The position numbers and the translations under genes are program-made. From Planctomycetota bacterium (GTDB lineage: Bacteria > Planctomycetota > UBA1135 > UBA2386), in the NCBI GenBank assembly GCA_027621295.1, contig JAQCBR010000021.1, positions 1 to 44,341 on the forward strand: DNA of 44,341 bases. Reading direction: 5' to 3'. The notes under the pieces were generated by a model that worked only from the letters and a program-made list of their open reading frames with translations, searched no databases and was not told where the DNA came from. Below are positions 24,703 through 32,943 of this stretch, piece by piece. The first letter of the stretch is position 1. Each line of letters begins with the position of its first letter.

Positions 24703-26193
24703 TCAACCGCCGCGGACCTCGCCGAAGTACCGCTCGCGGATCCATGCCGGCTGGTGCCCGTCCGGCTTCCGCTCGCTCCCGCTCAGGTCGATCCGCAGCG
24801 GGAGCGGCTCCGCGGGCGTCAGTGGCTGGGTGTCACCCGTGGCCTCCTGCCAGCGGCGCATCTCCTCCAGCAGGTGTGCGATCCTGGGCGCCGATGAGGG
24901 GTGCGCCGCGAGATCGTGGAGCTCGTGCGGGTCACGCTCGAGGTCGAAGAGCATCGTCTTGCCGGTCCGCGTCAGGCGGATCAGTTTGAACCGATCCTCG
25001 CGGACCGCACGCTGGCTGTCGCGATAGAGCGTGAACAGCGAGCTCCGAACCCGTGGCTGCTCACCGCGGATCACGGGCCCGAGGTCGAGCCCCTCCACCC
25101 CGTCCGGCACGCCGACACCGCCCGCGAGCCCGCAGAGCGTCGGGAACAGATCGAACAGGTAGACCAGCGCGTCGGATCGACCGGACGGCACCCCGGGCCC
25201 GGCGAGGAGGACCGGAGTGCCCATCGAGTGCTCGTAGAGCGACTGCTTGCCCAGCAAGCCGTGGCTGCCGAGCGCGAGACCGTGGTCGGCCGCGTAGACG
25301 ACGATCGTGTCGTCGGCCAGCCCGAGCGCGTCGAGCCGTTCCAGGATGCGTCCGACCTGGCCATCGAGGTGTTCGACCAGCGCGTAGTACTCGGCGAGCT
25401 GGGTCTGGATCGTTGCGGGGTCACGCGGCCACCCGGAGAGTGACTCGTCGCGGATCCTCATCACGTCCGGCGCGATGTTGAACCCGTGCTGACCGCGGAA
25501 GTTCGGCGGCAGCGGCGGCGGCGACGCACGCCATCTCTCCAGGTACTCCGCCGGCGCATCCCGAGGGTCATGGGGCGCGGTGAACGCGACGTAGCAGGCG
25601 AAAGGCCGCGCGTCCCCGCTGGCCGCGTAGGCGTCCAGGAAGCCGACCGCCGCGTCCGCGAAGACTTCGCTCGAGTGCCGCTCCTCCCGCCGGACCGGGG
25701 TCATCTCCTGACCGTCCCAGTCACGGACCGGCACGGCGAAGTGGTCGCTCATGCCGCCGAAGAACACCGCCCGTCCGGACTGGAAGCTCCGCTTGTAGCT
25801 GTCCTGGCCGTTGTGCCACTTGCCGGTGCCGAACGTCACGTAGCCCGACGCACCGAATCGCTCGGGCCACGTCGGGGCACCTTCGAGCGAGTCCTTCACG
25901 CGATGCAGCGTGCGCCCGCTCATCATCATCGCACGCGACGGCGCGCAGACCGCACCGTGGCGAGACCCCATGCAGTAGGCCTGTTCGAAGCGGAAGCCTC
26001 GATCAGCGAGCGCGTCGACGTGCGGGGTGCGCACATGGGGATTGCCGGTGGCGCCGAGCGCGTCGGGGCGCTGGTCGTCGGCGAACAGGAACAGCACGTT
26101 CGGCCGACGTGATTCCTGGCCCGCGAGGTGTGGGGCCAGGAACAACAACGACAGGGCGAGGGCTGAGTGGAGAGCCGGCAGCAGAGGCCTCAC
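24703..26193 (-). CDS. secreted formylglycine-dependent sulfatase
   Basis: 496 residues from the GTG at 26193. A signal peptide (PALHSALALSLLFLAPHLAG) is followed directly by RPNVLFLFADDQRPDALGA, the metal-binding start of type I sulfatases. Cys83 in AVCAPSRAMMMSGR is the CxPxR residue converted to formylglycine. Further metal and sulfate ligands are in TGKWHNG, AFTAPHDPRDAP and VVYAADHGLALGSHGLLGKQSLYEHS. The C-terminal subdomain ends with FDLERDPHELHDLAAHP. It hydrolyses sulfate esters outside the cytoplasm, probably on a polysaccharide or small sulfated compound. The GTG overlaps the cysteine dioxygenase stop (GTGA), so the two are coupled. No sulfatase-maturing enzyme is in the window. 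Family membership is sure; substrate is not. Confidence 0.95.
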   Translation of the reverse strand: MRPLLPALHSALALSLLFLAPHLAGQESRRPNVLFLFADDQRPDALGATGNPHVRTPHVDALADRGFRFEQAYCMGSRHGAVCAPSRAMMMSGRTLHRVKDSLEGAPTWPERFGASGYVTFGTGKWHNGQDSYKRSFQSGRAVFFGGMSDHFAVPVRDWDGQEMTPVRREERHSSEVFADAAVGFLDAYAASGDARPFACYVAFTAPHDPRDAPAEYLERWRASPPPLPPNFRGQHGFNIAPDVMRIRDESLSGWPRDPATIQTQLAEYYALVEHLDGQVGRILERLDALGLADDTIVVYAADHGLALGSHGLLGKQSLYEHSMGTPVLLAGPGVPSGRSDALVYLFDLFPTLCGLAGGVGVPDGVEGLDLGPVIRGEQPRVRSSLFTLYRDSQRAVREDRFKLIRLTRTGKTMLFDLERDPHELHDLAAHPSSAPRIAHLLEEMRRWQEATGDTQPLTPAEPLPLRIDLSGSERKPDGHQPAWIRERYFGEVRGG

Positions 26194-26780
26194 GCGTCGA
26201 ACCTCAGCTCGCGACGCCAGCAGGTCTCTTCCTGCGGGTCGAAGCACGTGCAGCTGTCGTGCGGCAGCGAGTAGACGTGAAGCGTCACGGTGCGGTCCGA
26301 CCGGCTGCCCTGGTCCGGGTTGCCGAGCTGGTGGATCGCGCGGATGCGATCGACCGCGGCGACCGCGCCGACGTCCGCGATCAGCGTGTGACTGGTCCGG
26401 TCGAGCTCGATGCCGTGCCCCCGGCCGTCCGCGTCGATCTGGAGCCCGGCCGTGTCGCAGAGCGCCTCGGGATCGCGGCACGCGAAGTGGGTCTCCTCGA
26501 TGGCCCCACGCACGAGGCGCACCCACCCGAGCTGCCCGGAGTGATTGTGCACCGGAGTCCGCTGTCCCGGGTTCCACGACAGGACCATCACGTCGAAGCG
26601 TTCGCTGCGGTGGATCAGCCGACGGGCGTAGTGGTCGTCACAGAAGCCGATGTAGGGCCGGAGCGAAGCCTCGTCGAGGGCACCGCCGCCGAGGATCTCG
26701 GCCACCGAATCGACCGAGATCCGGTCGGTGGGCAGGGCCTCGAGCGCGTCGACGACGGAGGCGATGGTCACGGTCTTCAC
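26190..26780 (-). CDS. cysteine dioxygenase type I family protein
   Basis: 196 residues from the GTG at 26780. Cupin iron ligands align with mammalian cysteine dioxygenase: His78 and His80 in TPVHNHSGQ and His150 in AIHQLGN. His168 and Tyr170 in TLHVYSLP match the catalytic His155/Tyr157 pair. The position of mammalian Cys93 is Gly85, so the Cys-Tyr crosslink cannot form, as is usual in bacterial enzymes. The enzyme oxidises L-cysteine to cysteine sulfinate using Fe(II) and O2; a related thiol dioxygenase activity (for example on 3-mercaptopropionate) is possible. It overlaps the sulfatase by four bases. A -10 box TATCCT ends seven bases before the GTG, with no Shine-Dalgarno sequence, so a leaderless transcript is likely. 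Confidence 0.88.
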   Translation of the reverse strand: MKTVTIASVVDALEALPTDRISVDSVAEILGGGALDEASLRPYIGFCDDHYARRLIHRSERFDVMVLSWNPGQRTPVHNHSGQLGWVRLVRGAIEETHFACRDPEALCDTAGLQIDADGRGHGIELDRTSHTLIADVGAVAAVDRIRAIHQLGNPDQGSRSDRTVTLHVYSLPHDSCTCFDPQEETCWRRELRFDA

Positions 26781-26787
26781 GGCGGGC

Positions 26788-26793
26788 AGGATA
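26788..26793 (-). promoter_or_regulatory. -10 element TATCCT (leaderless type) for cysteine dioxygenase
   Basis: The minus strand reads CTGCTATCCT followed by seven bases and the GTG start. The site lies in the 30-base gap after the polysaccharide-lyase-like gene, so cysteine dioxygenase and sulfatase probably have their own promoter. Confidence 0.5.
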
Positions 26794-26810
26794 GCAGGAA
26801 GCCCCGACGA

Positions 26811-28928
26811 TCACCGCCTGGTGATCCGCACTCCATCCCACTGGGCGAACCGGTCGTAGAAGCCGTCTCGCGGCGGACTCCGCCCCGCCTCCAGCCGCCG
26901 GAGCAGGTCGTCGGCCCATGCCACCATGAACTCGTCGGCCGCGCGTACGGCCGCAGCCCGGCCGACGTGCAGCGAGCCCATCGCCCACACGCCAAATGAG
27001 CTGCTCGGCCACTTCACGAACGAGGGGCTGTTCTTCTCGTCCTCGGTCAGCGGCCGGTGGTCGGGCTGGAGCCGCATCGCGTAGCCGACCTCTGGGCGCC
27101 CGTCTTCCCGGACGCGCCAGCCGTGCCGCAGCAGGTTCAGCGCGAGTCCGTCGACGAGCGAGTCGATGACCTCCGAGTCGTCGCGCGTCAGTTCGCGATA
27201 GGCGGCGAGACCGACGACGGCGAGGGCTTCCTCCCAGGGCACCCACACGGGGTCCTCGTTGCCCGGGATGTAGCGCGGGTCAGGCTTCTTGATGTCGAAC
27301 GGCCGGACGCGATCGGCCGGCGTGTCGCGCTCGAGCCACGTGGGCGCGTTGACCTGGTACATGCGCCCCTTCATCCGCTCGAGGAGGTCCGCGTCTCCGG
27401 TACACAGGTAGAGCCACGTCGCAGCCAACATCGACCGCCCCACCGCGCGCGCCGCGCCCGGATTCGAGGTCGCGATCCCTGGACGGAGCGTCCGCCCACC
27501 GAGGTAGAGCTGCACCTCGTTCTCGATCTCGAGGCGGATCTGCGGGTCGCCGGTGAGCAGGTAGTACGCGCAGAGGTAGTTGTTCGACCAGTGCTGGTTG
27601 TCCTTGCCGAACCAGCGGTGCGCGTCGAAGTCCTGCTCCGGGTCGGTCTTGCCGAGCCGGTCGGGCGATGTCGGCCGGTGGTAGTGGGTCCGCCCGTTGT
27701 GCGCGACCCAGTTCGGGTGGTCGGCGACGCGGAGCGGCCGCGCGTCGGCCTCGAAGTTGTGGACGGGTCGGCACCCGTCCTGGAGCACCGACCACTCGAC
27801 CTCGAACAGGAACGATGGCAGCCCCGTGTAGGCGACTGGTTCGAGCGCGACGACGCCGAAGTCCGCCTGCTCGCCCGCCTGGTGCGCGGACGCCGCCAGC
27901 CCGTAGCGAGGGGAGCGGAACGGATTGCCGGGCTGCTCCCGGCTGAACTGCACGTACTCGGCGTGCTTCCGCGCCATCGCGGCCCGCAGGGCCTGCGGTT
28001 CCCGGAGCCAGGGCGGCGGCGGCGGCACGTGGCCGAACGCACCGAATGCCCCGCTGTCGACCCACGAGGTCGCCGCCAGCGGCTTGCAGAGCACCGCGGC
28101 CTGGATCGTCGCATTGCGGCGCACGACGTCGGCGTCGGCTCCCGCCGCCAGTCCTGGCACGAGGACGCCGTTACGACGGAACCCCTGCCCGTCGCCGAGG
28201 TGATCGTCGGTCAGGATGACCGCGCGCGTTCCGTTCGCGCTGCGGCTCGGCACGGTGCCGACGGGACCCGTGTGACGCAGGAACAGGAACGGCCCCGCGC
28301 TCTCGACGGCGAGCTGGTCGACGTGCCGCGTGAGCGCAGTCGTGGTCGGATCGCTGAAGAACACGCCGAACCCGCAGTACGCGTGCTCCTGGTCGCGCAT
28401 CCACTCGACGGTCAGCTCGACGACGAAGCCGCTGGTGCCGATCCGACCGCGGTAGAGGGCGGTGCGGCGCGCAGCGTTGTCCTCGAGGAACCGGACGAAC
28501 GGCGGCGCCGCGGCGAACTCCTGCCCGTCGAGCACGACGACGAAGCGCAGTCCATGGCTCTCGGGAACCTCGAAGCCCGGAGCGTCCGCGGGCACGAGCT
28601 CCGGGCCCACCCCCTCGACCAGACCGAGCGTCACCTCTTCGAGAGCGGCGAGCGGCCGACGGAACAGGCACAGCGCCTGGCGCACCGAGCCGTCGGGCCA
28701 GCGCGCACCGAACGGCTCCCACACCGTCGGGAGGCCGTCCACGTGCAGCGCGGGCTGGCCCTGGACCGCGCCCTCGGCGAACGGCACCGAGCAGGAGATC
28801 CACTCGTCCCGCTCGAGCGGCGCGAGGTTCTGCACGGTCAGCGCACGCGTCGGCGCTTGGGCGCAGATCCGAGCCGAGAACGAGGCGAGGACCAGCAGGG
28901 CTGACGCGAGACCGGGCAGGGAACGCAC
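26811..28928 (-). CDS. secreted protein with PcRGLX/YetA-like (PL26-type) architecture
   Basis: 705 residues from the GTG at 28928; a signal peptide (RSLPGLASALLVLASFSARICA) supports this start rather than the longer open frame. The N-terminal third is beta-rich, with ISCSVPFAEGAVQGQPAL and ARWPDGSVRQALCLFRRPL, as in the N-terminal RIFT barrel of PcRGLX/YetA-type exo-lyases. The rest is helical, with repeated aromatic segments (DNQHWSNNYLCAYYLLTGDP, WVPWEEALAVVGLAAYREL) that fit an alpha/alpha toroid. Such proteins cleave or bind rhamnogalacturonan-like polysaccharides. I do not see an unambiguous catalytic residue, so enzymatic activity is inferred from fold only. It lies just upstream of the cysteine dioxygenase and sulfatase genes, compatible with a role on sulfated polysaccharide. 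A weak -10-like GACGAT lies six bases before the GTG. Confidence 0.65.
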   Translation of the reverse strand: MRSLPGLASALLVLASFSARICAQAPTRALTVQNLAPLERDEWISCSVPFAEGAVQGQPALHVDGLPTVWEPFGARWPDGSVRQALCLFRRPLAALEEVTLGLVEGVGPELVPADAPGFEVPESHGLRFVVVLDGQEFAAAPPFVRFLEDNAARRTALYRGRIGTSGFVVELTVEWMRDQEHAYCGFGVFFSDPTTTALTRHVDQLAVESAGPFLFLRHTGPVGTVPSRSANGTRAVILTDDHLGDGQGFRRNGVLVPGLAAGADADVVRRNATIQAAVLCKPLAATSWVDSGAFGAFGHVPPPPPWLREPQALRAAMARKHAEYVQFSREQPGNPFRSPRYGLAASAHQAGEQADFGVVALEPVAYTGLPSFLFEVEWSVLQDGCRPVHNFEADARPLRVADHPNWVAHNGRTHYHRPTSPDRLGKTDPEQDFDAHRWFGKDNQHWSNNYLCAYYLLTGDPQIRLEIENEVQLYLGGRTLRPGIATSNPGAARAVGRSMLAATWLYLCTGDADLLERMKGRMYQVNAPTWLERDTPADRVRPFDIKKPDPRYIPGNEDPVWVPWEEALAVVGLAAYRELTRDDSEVIDSLVDGLALNLLRHGWRVREDGRPEVGYAMRLQPDHRPLTEDEKNSPSFVKWPSSSFGVWAMGSLHVGRAAAVRAADEFMVAWADDLLRRLEAGRSPPRDGFYDRFAQWDGVRITRR

Positions 28929-29032
28929 GACGCCATCGTCCCCTGGGCGGGTCCCGACGCAACCCGGGCCCGCCGCTGCCCGAGGTTTCCCGGATCGGGC
29001 CACCCCGCTCACCGTCCGCACGTTCCCCGCGC

Positions 29033-29038
29033 TATCGT
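29033..29038 (+). promoter_or_regulatory. -10 element TATCGT (leaderless type)
   Basis: GCGCTATCGT ends nine bases before the ATG at 29048, with no Shine-Dalgarno sequence. It lies in the 119-base divergent gap with the lyase-like gene. Confidence 0.45.
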
Positions 29039-29047
29039 CGGCCGCCG

Positions 29048-30247
29048 ATGTTCGGTCGACCTCAGCCGCGCGCCAGGGCCCGTCGATGGGCGCTCGTGGC
29101 GGGAGCCTGTCTGGCCCTGGGTCTGCTGGTCCGCGCGCTCGTCGGCGGCGGCGGATCGGGCCCACCGCTGGCGCCGGAGAACACCGCCTCGCAGGTCGTC
29201 CCCGACGCCGCGCGGAGCGTGCCCCGGACCGCAGAGAGTCCCGCACCGACCGCGAGCCAGGGCGTCGGCCATGGCCCCGGCCGGTCCGAGGCGCCGCAGG
29301 GCTTCGCGGACGGTCCGCCGGGGCGCCTGCGGTTCCGCGTGTTGACGCCGGACGGCGAGCCAGCGACCGCTCGAATCGTGGTGCGCGGCAGCTGGCTCGA
29401 CCGCGACCTGCCGCTCGAGCCCGACGGACAGGGGCAGTGCGTCCTGGACCTCGCAGCCGATTCCGACGACGAGCCGGAACGCAGCCGGGCGCGGCCCGCC
29501 CCCGGCGCATCGGCTTCGATCCACGTCGTCCAGGCCGCAACCACCGCACGCCGTCGAGGACCCGGCGAAGCGACGCTCGGCCCGAGCGCGGATGCAGGGT
29601 TCACGTGGCCTGACGCGGGACGCGACGTGGACCTGGGCGTGCTGCTGCTCGCGCACGCGCCGGTGCTGGTCGGCGGCAAACTCCTGTCTCCGGACGGTCG
29701 GCCCATCACGCCGAACGGAGCGGTCCGCTGGTCCGTCCAGGTGATCGACGACGAGGGAGCCCTCGAACGCGACCTGACGGAGGGCGACGCGTTCTACGCG
29801 GTCATCGGCGACGACGGGAGCTTCACGCTGCACGGACCGCCGGCATCGGGCGCGGGGTTCCGCCTCTCGCTGCGCGACGACGTGCAGCAGACGTTCGAAC
29901 CCACGAGTTCGGGGGCGGGCCGGCGCGACGTCGACGTGAACCTGATCCCGACCTCCCGCATCCAGGCGCGGCTTCGGGTGCTCGGCCCGGTGCGCCCCGA
30001 CCACATCGCCGTCGAGGTGATCGATGGACAGGACCCCTCGGCCACGTGGCCGAGCCGCGTCCGCACCGTGTGGCGCGACATGCCGGCCTGGACCAGCCTG
30101 CTCGTGATCGACGTGAAGCCCGGAAACCACCACGTGGTGTTCTCGCACGAAGGCGTCGAGCTGCTGCGCCTCTCGAGCGTCGCGTTCCCGGCGGGGCGCG
30201 CGAGCGAGGACCCTCGACTCGAGGGCCTCCAGATCGTCACCCGCTGA
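29048..30247 (+). CDS. membrane-anchored extracytoplasmic beta-sandwich protein, unknown function
   Basis: 399 residues. A basic N-terminus and one membrane helix (about 14-33, WALVAGACLALGLLVRALVG) are followed by a Pro/Ala/Ser linker and a long beta-rich region. The segment LRFRVLTPDGEPATARIVVRG resembles the start of carboxypeptidase-regulatory-like (CarboxypepD_reg) beta sandwiches, and VGGKLLSPDGRPITPNGAVRWSVQV looks like a second copy. No catalytic motif is seen. The helix could be an uncleaved anchor or a signal sequence. The gene stands alone, divergent from the lyase-like gene and followed by a strong hairpin. An envelope or surface role is likely; function not recognised. Confidence 0.7.
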   Translation: MFGRPQPRARARRWALVAGACLALGLLVRALVGGGGSGPPLAPENTASQVVPDAARSVPRTAESPAPTASQGVGHGPGRSEAPQGFADGPPGRLRFRVLTPDGEPATARIVVRGSWLDRDLPLEPDGQGQCVLDLAADSDDEPERSRARPAPGASASIHVVQAATTARRRGPGEATLGPSADAGFTWPDAGRDVDLGVLLLAHAPVLVGGKLLSPDGRPITPNGAVRWSVQVIDDEGALERDLTEGDAFYAVIGDDGSFTLHGPPASGAGFRLSLRDDVQQTFEPTSSGAGRRDVDVNLIPTSRIQARLRVLGPVRPDHIAVEVIDGQDPSATWPSRVRTVWRDMPAWTSLLVIDVKPGNHHVVFSHEGVELLRLSSVAFPAGRASEDPRLEGLQIVTR

Positions 30248-30272
30248 CAGCGCGTCGCGAAGTCAGGCTGCA

Positions 30273-30298
30273 GGCTGCCAGCTGTTTGCTGGGCAGCC
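30273..30298 (+). terminator. strong hairpin after the beta-sandwich protein gene
   Basis: GGCTGCCAGC (30273-30282), loop TGTTT, GCTGGGCAGCC (30288-30298) forms ten base pairs with one bulged G, starting 26 bases after the stop at 30247. No T-tract follows. It is probably a terminator or 3'-end structure. Confidence 0.5.
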
Positions 30299-30431
30299 GC
30301 ACAGCGGCCGCAGCGGAGCCCGCCCGTGACACGCTCCGCCCCGGATCGCGCCCACGGGGCAACCCAAGTCCTGATTCATGCGCAACTTGGGATGAACTTG
30401 CCAAAACGTCTTTTTTTGCGACGGATCGTCA

Positions 30432-30478
30432 GGCAGAGTCTGCCGGGTCGCCGGGGAGCACTCCCCGCGGAAGGAGGT
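30432..30478 (+). promoter_or_regulatory. structured leader with two hairpins and a perfect Shine-Dalgarno sequence
   Basis: GGCAGA-G-TCTGCC (30432-30444) and CGGGGAG-CA-CTCCCCG (30452-30467) are followed four bases later by AAGGAGGT (30471-30478), which is eight bases before the ATG at 30487. Upstream lies an AT-rich stretch (about 30371-30416) with two ACTTG direct repeats and a run of seven T, probably the promoter or operator region. Confidence 0.5.
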
Positions 30479-30486
30479 CGAGAGGA

Positions 30487-30954
30487 ATGCGATTCGAACC
30501 GGTCTTCGTCGCGCCGTCGGATTCCCGGAGCCGATCCGGTGTCTCACGCCGCGCGTTCGTCGGCGGCGTTCTGGGCAGCCTGGGGCTCGGCTCCGTGCTC
30601 GGCGCCCGGTCGCGCCGGGTGGCACCACTAGCAACGTCGGACGCCGATCACCGAGCGCACGACTCCGCGAACCCGGCCCTGCCGTTCGTCGAGGACTGCC
30701 TGGCCCTCGCCGAGGCCCCGCTGCCCGAACTCGTCGCAGGCTCGGCGCTGTTCTTCGTCGTGTTCGGCGCAACCGAGGACGCGAGGCTCTTGCCCGGCCT
30801 CGAGCGCCTCGCCGTCGCCGTGTGCGGCAACCACCCCGCGACCCTTCGCCAGCGCGCCACGCTGGCCGCCGCACTCACTGCGGAGATCTCGTCCCGAGCG
30901 AGCGCACGTGCCGCGCTCGCGAACCACCTGCCCAGGCTGCGCACCATCCGTTGA
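30487..30954 (+). CDS. small Tat-signal protein, unknown function
   Basis: 155 residues from the ATG at 30487, chosen for the perfect AAGGAGGT upstream. The N-terminus has SRRAFVGGVLGSLGLGSVLGA, a twin-arginine signal, so the protein is probably exported folded, perhaps with a cofactor. The mature part has LPELVAGSALFFVVFGATEDARLLPGLERLAVAVCGNHPA followed by helical sequence; a single Cys is present. No known domain is recognised. A structured leader precedes it, and two further genes follow closely on the same strand (gaps of 44 and 2 bases), so the three probably form an operon for exported proteins. Confidence 0.7.
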   Translation: MRFEPVFVAPSDSRSRSGVSRRAFVGGVLGSLGLGSVLGARSRRVAPLATSDADHRAHDSANPALPFVEDCLALAEAPLPELVAGSALFFVVFGATEDARLLPGLERLAVAVCGNHPATLRQRATLAAALTAEISSRASARAALANHLPRLRTIR

Positions 30955-30998
30955 TCGGAACGAGCCGCGGAGCACGCGCACACACCCACGAGGCATCC

Positions 30999-31250
30999 AT
31001 GCAGGACCCGACCTTCAAGGCTCCCCCCTCCGTCGTCCAGGGGGGGACGCTCCTCATCAAGGTCTCCCACGACCTCGACAAGATCTTCGTCTTCGTGCCC
31101 GGAGGAACGCTGGTCGCCGTGCCGGTGATCTCGGGGCGCGCAGAGTTCACGCTGCCGCCCGACGTGCCGGGCGGCGCGGTCGTCTTCGTCTCGGACCTCC
31201 GGGCTCCGAAGCCCACCACTGTCCCTGTCCAAGTCATTGGAGGTGTCTGA
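30999..31250 (+). CDS. small beta-rich protein, unknown function
   Basis: 83 residues starting MQDPTFKAPPSVVQGGTLLI. No signal peptide. The sequence is a run of short beta strands (LLIKVSHDLDKIFVFVPGGTLVAVPVISGRAEFTLPPDVPGGAVVFVS), resembling a single immunoglobulin-like or carbohydrate-binding sandwich. It lies 44 bases after the Tat-signal gene and two bases before the next ATG, and its 3' end carries the GGAGGT Shine-Dalgarno sequence of the next gene. The frame is open further upstream, but there it overlaps the Tat gene. Function not recognised. Confidence 0.6.
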   Translation: MQDPTFKAPPSVVQGGTLLIKVSHDLDKIFVFVPGGTLVAVPVISGRAEFTLPPDVPGGAVVFVSDLRAPKPTTVPVQVIGGV

Positions 31251-31252
31251 CC

Positions 31253-32365
31253 ATGCGCTCGCTCCGTTCTCCCACCGCGGCCCGCTCCACAGCGACCGCC
31301 GCGCTCAAGCCCCTGTTCGCCGCTGCGGCCGTGTCGATGCTCGCACCCGCCCCGACGGTCACGGCCCAACAGATGCACGTAGTCCCCGCGGACCTCGCCA
31401 GCCAGGAGGGGACCTCGAGCTTCGGCGTCCCAGGACCCGCGCACCGCGCACTCCGCATCCAGGTGATCATCGGCGCGTCCGAGCTCGTCCCGCTGATCGG
31501 GAAGTCGGTGACCGGCCTGTGGCTCCGGCGTGACACTTCCTGGGAAGAAGAGCTCCCCGCAGCGTCCGGGCACGTCGCGATCCGGATCGGCAGCTCGGCG
31601 CGGAGTCCCTCTTCGGCCGAGCCCTCGTTCGCGGCGAACCTGCCCGCATCGACGCTCGTCTTCGACGGGACGGTCCAGCTCCCCGCCGCCCCGGCCGTGG
31701 CGGAGGGAAGCGTCTCATGGAGCCCGGACCAGACGGTCCGCTTCGCGTTCCGATCCGCGTTCCCCTACGCGGGCGGCGATCTCGCGCTCGAGTTCGAGAG
31801 GACGGGAGCGCCGACGACGTTCTGGCCCGCCGACGCCACCGAAGATCAGGTCAGCGGAACGGCCGTGATGGTCGGGACCACCTGCGGACCGCGTGCGTCG
31901 ATGCAGCACACGGCGGGCGTGGGACCGCGGGGGCTGGTCGTGGGCCGCACCGCGAGGTTCCACCTCGTCGGCACGCCGATGGCCCCCGCTTGGCTGATGA
32001 TCGGCGCCGGCCTGCGCTCGGTCCCGGTCGACCTGACGGCTCTCGGTGCGCCCGGGTGCGCACTGCACGTGCAGCCGATGACGACTCTGCCCACGTTCCT
32101 GTCGACGGCGACGGACGGGGTGGCCGGCCACGGCCTGACGAACGTCGACGTCCACCTGCCGCCCGATCCCAACCTCGGGGGCGCGATCCTCGGCGCGCAG
32201 TTCCTCGAGTTCGGCGCGCAGGGCCTGATCACGTCGAACGCCGTGCTCTGTCAGATCGCGACGTCGGGCCCGAGCCTGCCGATCGCGGCCGTCGTGTCAC
32301 GGGAGGGCGAGACCCCGGACGTCGTCTCGCTCGCGCTCCCGGTGATCGGCCTCATCTGGCAGTGA
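31253..32365 (+). CDS. secreted planctomycete-type beta-rich protein with GAPGC segment
   Basis: 370 residues. A long signal peptide (ALKPLFAAAAVSMLAPAPTV then TAQQ) is followed by a beta-rich mature protein. The C-terminal third contains VDLTALGAPGCALHVQPM and a final stretch ALPVIGLIWQ; a LxxLGAPGC-type segment recurs in large paralogous families of secreted proteins in some Planctomycetota (from memory). No catalytic residues are visible. GGAGGT lies seven bases before the ATG. It is the third gene of the probable operon beginning at 30487. A surface or adhesin-like role is a guess only. Confidence 0.75.
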   Translation: MRSLRSPTAARSTATAALKPLFAAAAVSMLAPAPTVTAQQMHVVPADLASQEGTSSFGVPGPAHRALRIQVIIGASELVPLIGKSVTGLWLRRDTSWEEELPAASGHVAIRIGSSARSPSSAEPSFAANLPASTLVFDGTVQLPAAPAVAEGSVSWSPDQTVRFAFRSAFPYAGGDLALEFERTGAPTTFWPADATEDQVSGTAVMVGTTCGPRASMQHTAGVGPRGLVVGRTARFHLVGTPMAPAWLMIGAGLRSVPVDLTALGAPGCALHVQPMTTLPTFLSTATDGVAGHGLTNVDVHLPPDPNLGGAILGAQFLEFGAQGLITSNAVLCQIATSGPSLPIAAVVSREGETPDVVSLALPVIGLIWQ

Positions 32366-32396
32366 CCGCTTCGCAGTCGGGCATGCGAGACCCGAT

Positions 32397-32419
32397 CCCC
32401 GGCACGGCTGCGGCCGGGG
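32397..32419 (+). terminator. hairpin after the GAPGC-protein operon
   Basis: CCCCGGC (32397-32403), nine-base loop, GCCGGGG (32413-32419), 31 bases after the stop at 32365. Seven perfect GC-rich pairs, no T-tract. Confidence 0.5.
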
Positions 32420-32551
32420 ACGAACTGCAGAGAACGCGGCCGACTCCTCCCTCGGCAGACGAGAGCTTCCCCGAGCCGCTGGGCGGGCGCCCGCGGCCTC
32501 TCGTGGGGCCAGATCACCGGCTGCGACCGTTCGTCGCGGCCGTGTCACCCA

Positions 32552-32884
32552 TCACGGGTGCGGCAGGATGCCGGACGCGCTGATCGGACGGCCGGTCGTG
32601 ATGACCAGGCCCGGATCGTGCTGACCCGTGAAGCCCTTGTTGGAGCCGCCGCCGCCCACGGAAGAGCCGAGGCGAAGTCCCCCGCCCTGGTTCAGCAGGC
32701 TCTTGACCGGGCCTTGCGGCGCGGAGAGCGGGGAGAACTCGGCTTCGACGATCTCGACGGGCGCAGGCGCGGCGACGCCGCGGGTGCCGGACAGGCCGGC
32801 GACGAGTCCGAGCACCAGGGCCGACGCCGCGAGACTCGGGCGGGCGGTGATCGACAGAACGGAACGAGACAGGAGGTTTCGCAT
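32552..32884 (-). CDS. small secreted Gly-rich protein, unknown function
   Basis: 110 residues from the ATG at 32884. The N-terminus MRNLLSRSVLSITARPSLAA with ALVLGLVAGLSG forms a signal sequence, cut probably near GVAAPAP. The short mature part (about 70 residues) contains GGGLRLGSSVGGGGSNKGF and ends SASGILPHP. No Cys, no known domain. The open frame extends further upstream, but that part lacks coding character and overlaps an inverted repeat. There is no clear Shine-Dalgarno sequence. The upstream region is unusually AT-rich, suggesting a regulated promoter. It is convergent with the GAPGC-protein operon and might be functionally linked, but there is no direct evidence. Confidence 0.55.
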   Translation of the reverse strand: MRNLLSRSVLSITARPSLAASALVLGLVAGLSGTRGVAAPAPVEIVEAEFSPLSAPQGPVKSLLNQGGGLRLGSSVGGGGSNKGFTGQHDPGLVITTGRPISASGILPHP

Positions 32885-32943
32885 GGCTGGAATCCGAGGA
32901 AGCACCTGAATGGTGCACCAGCCGCGACGCCCGCACAGGCGAC

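Noticed and set aside
27057..28904. 615-codon open frame on the plus strand
   Set aside because: Antisense to the lyase-like gene, which has a signal peptide and family resemblance.
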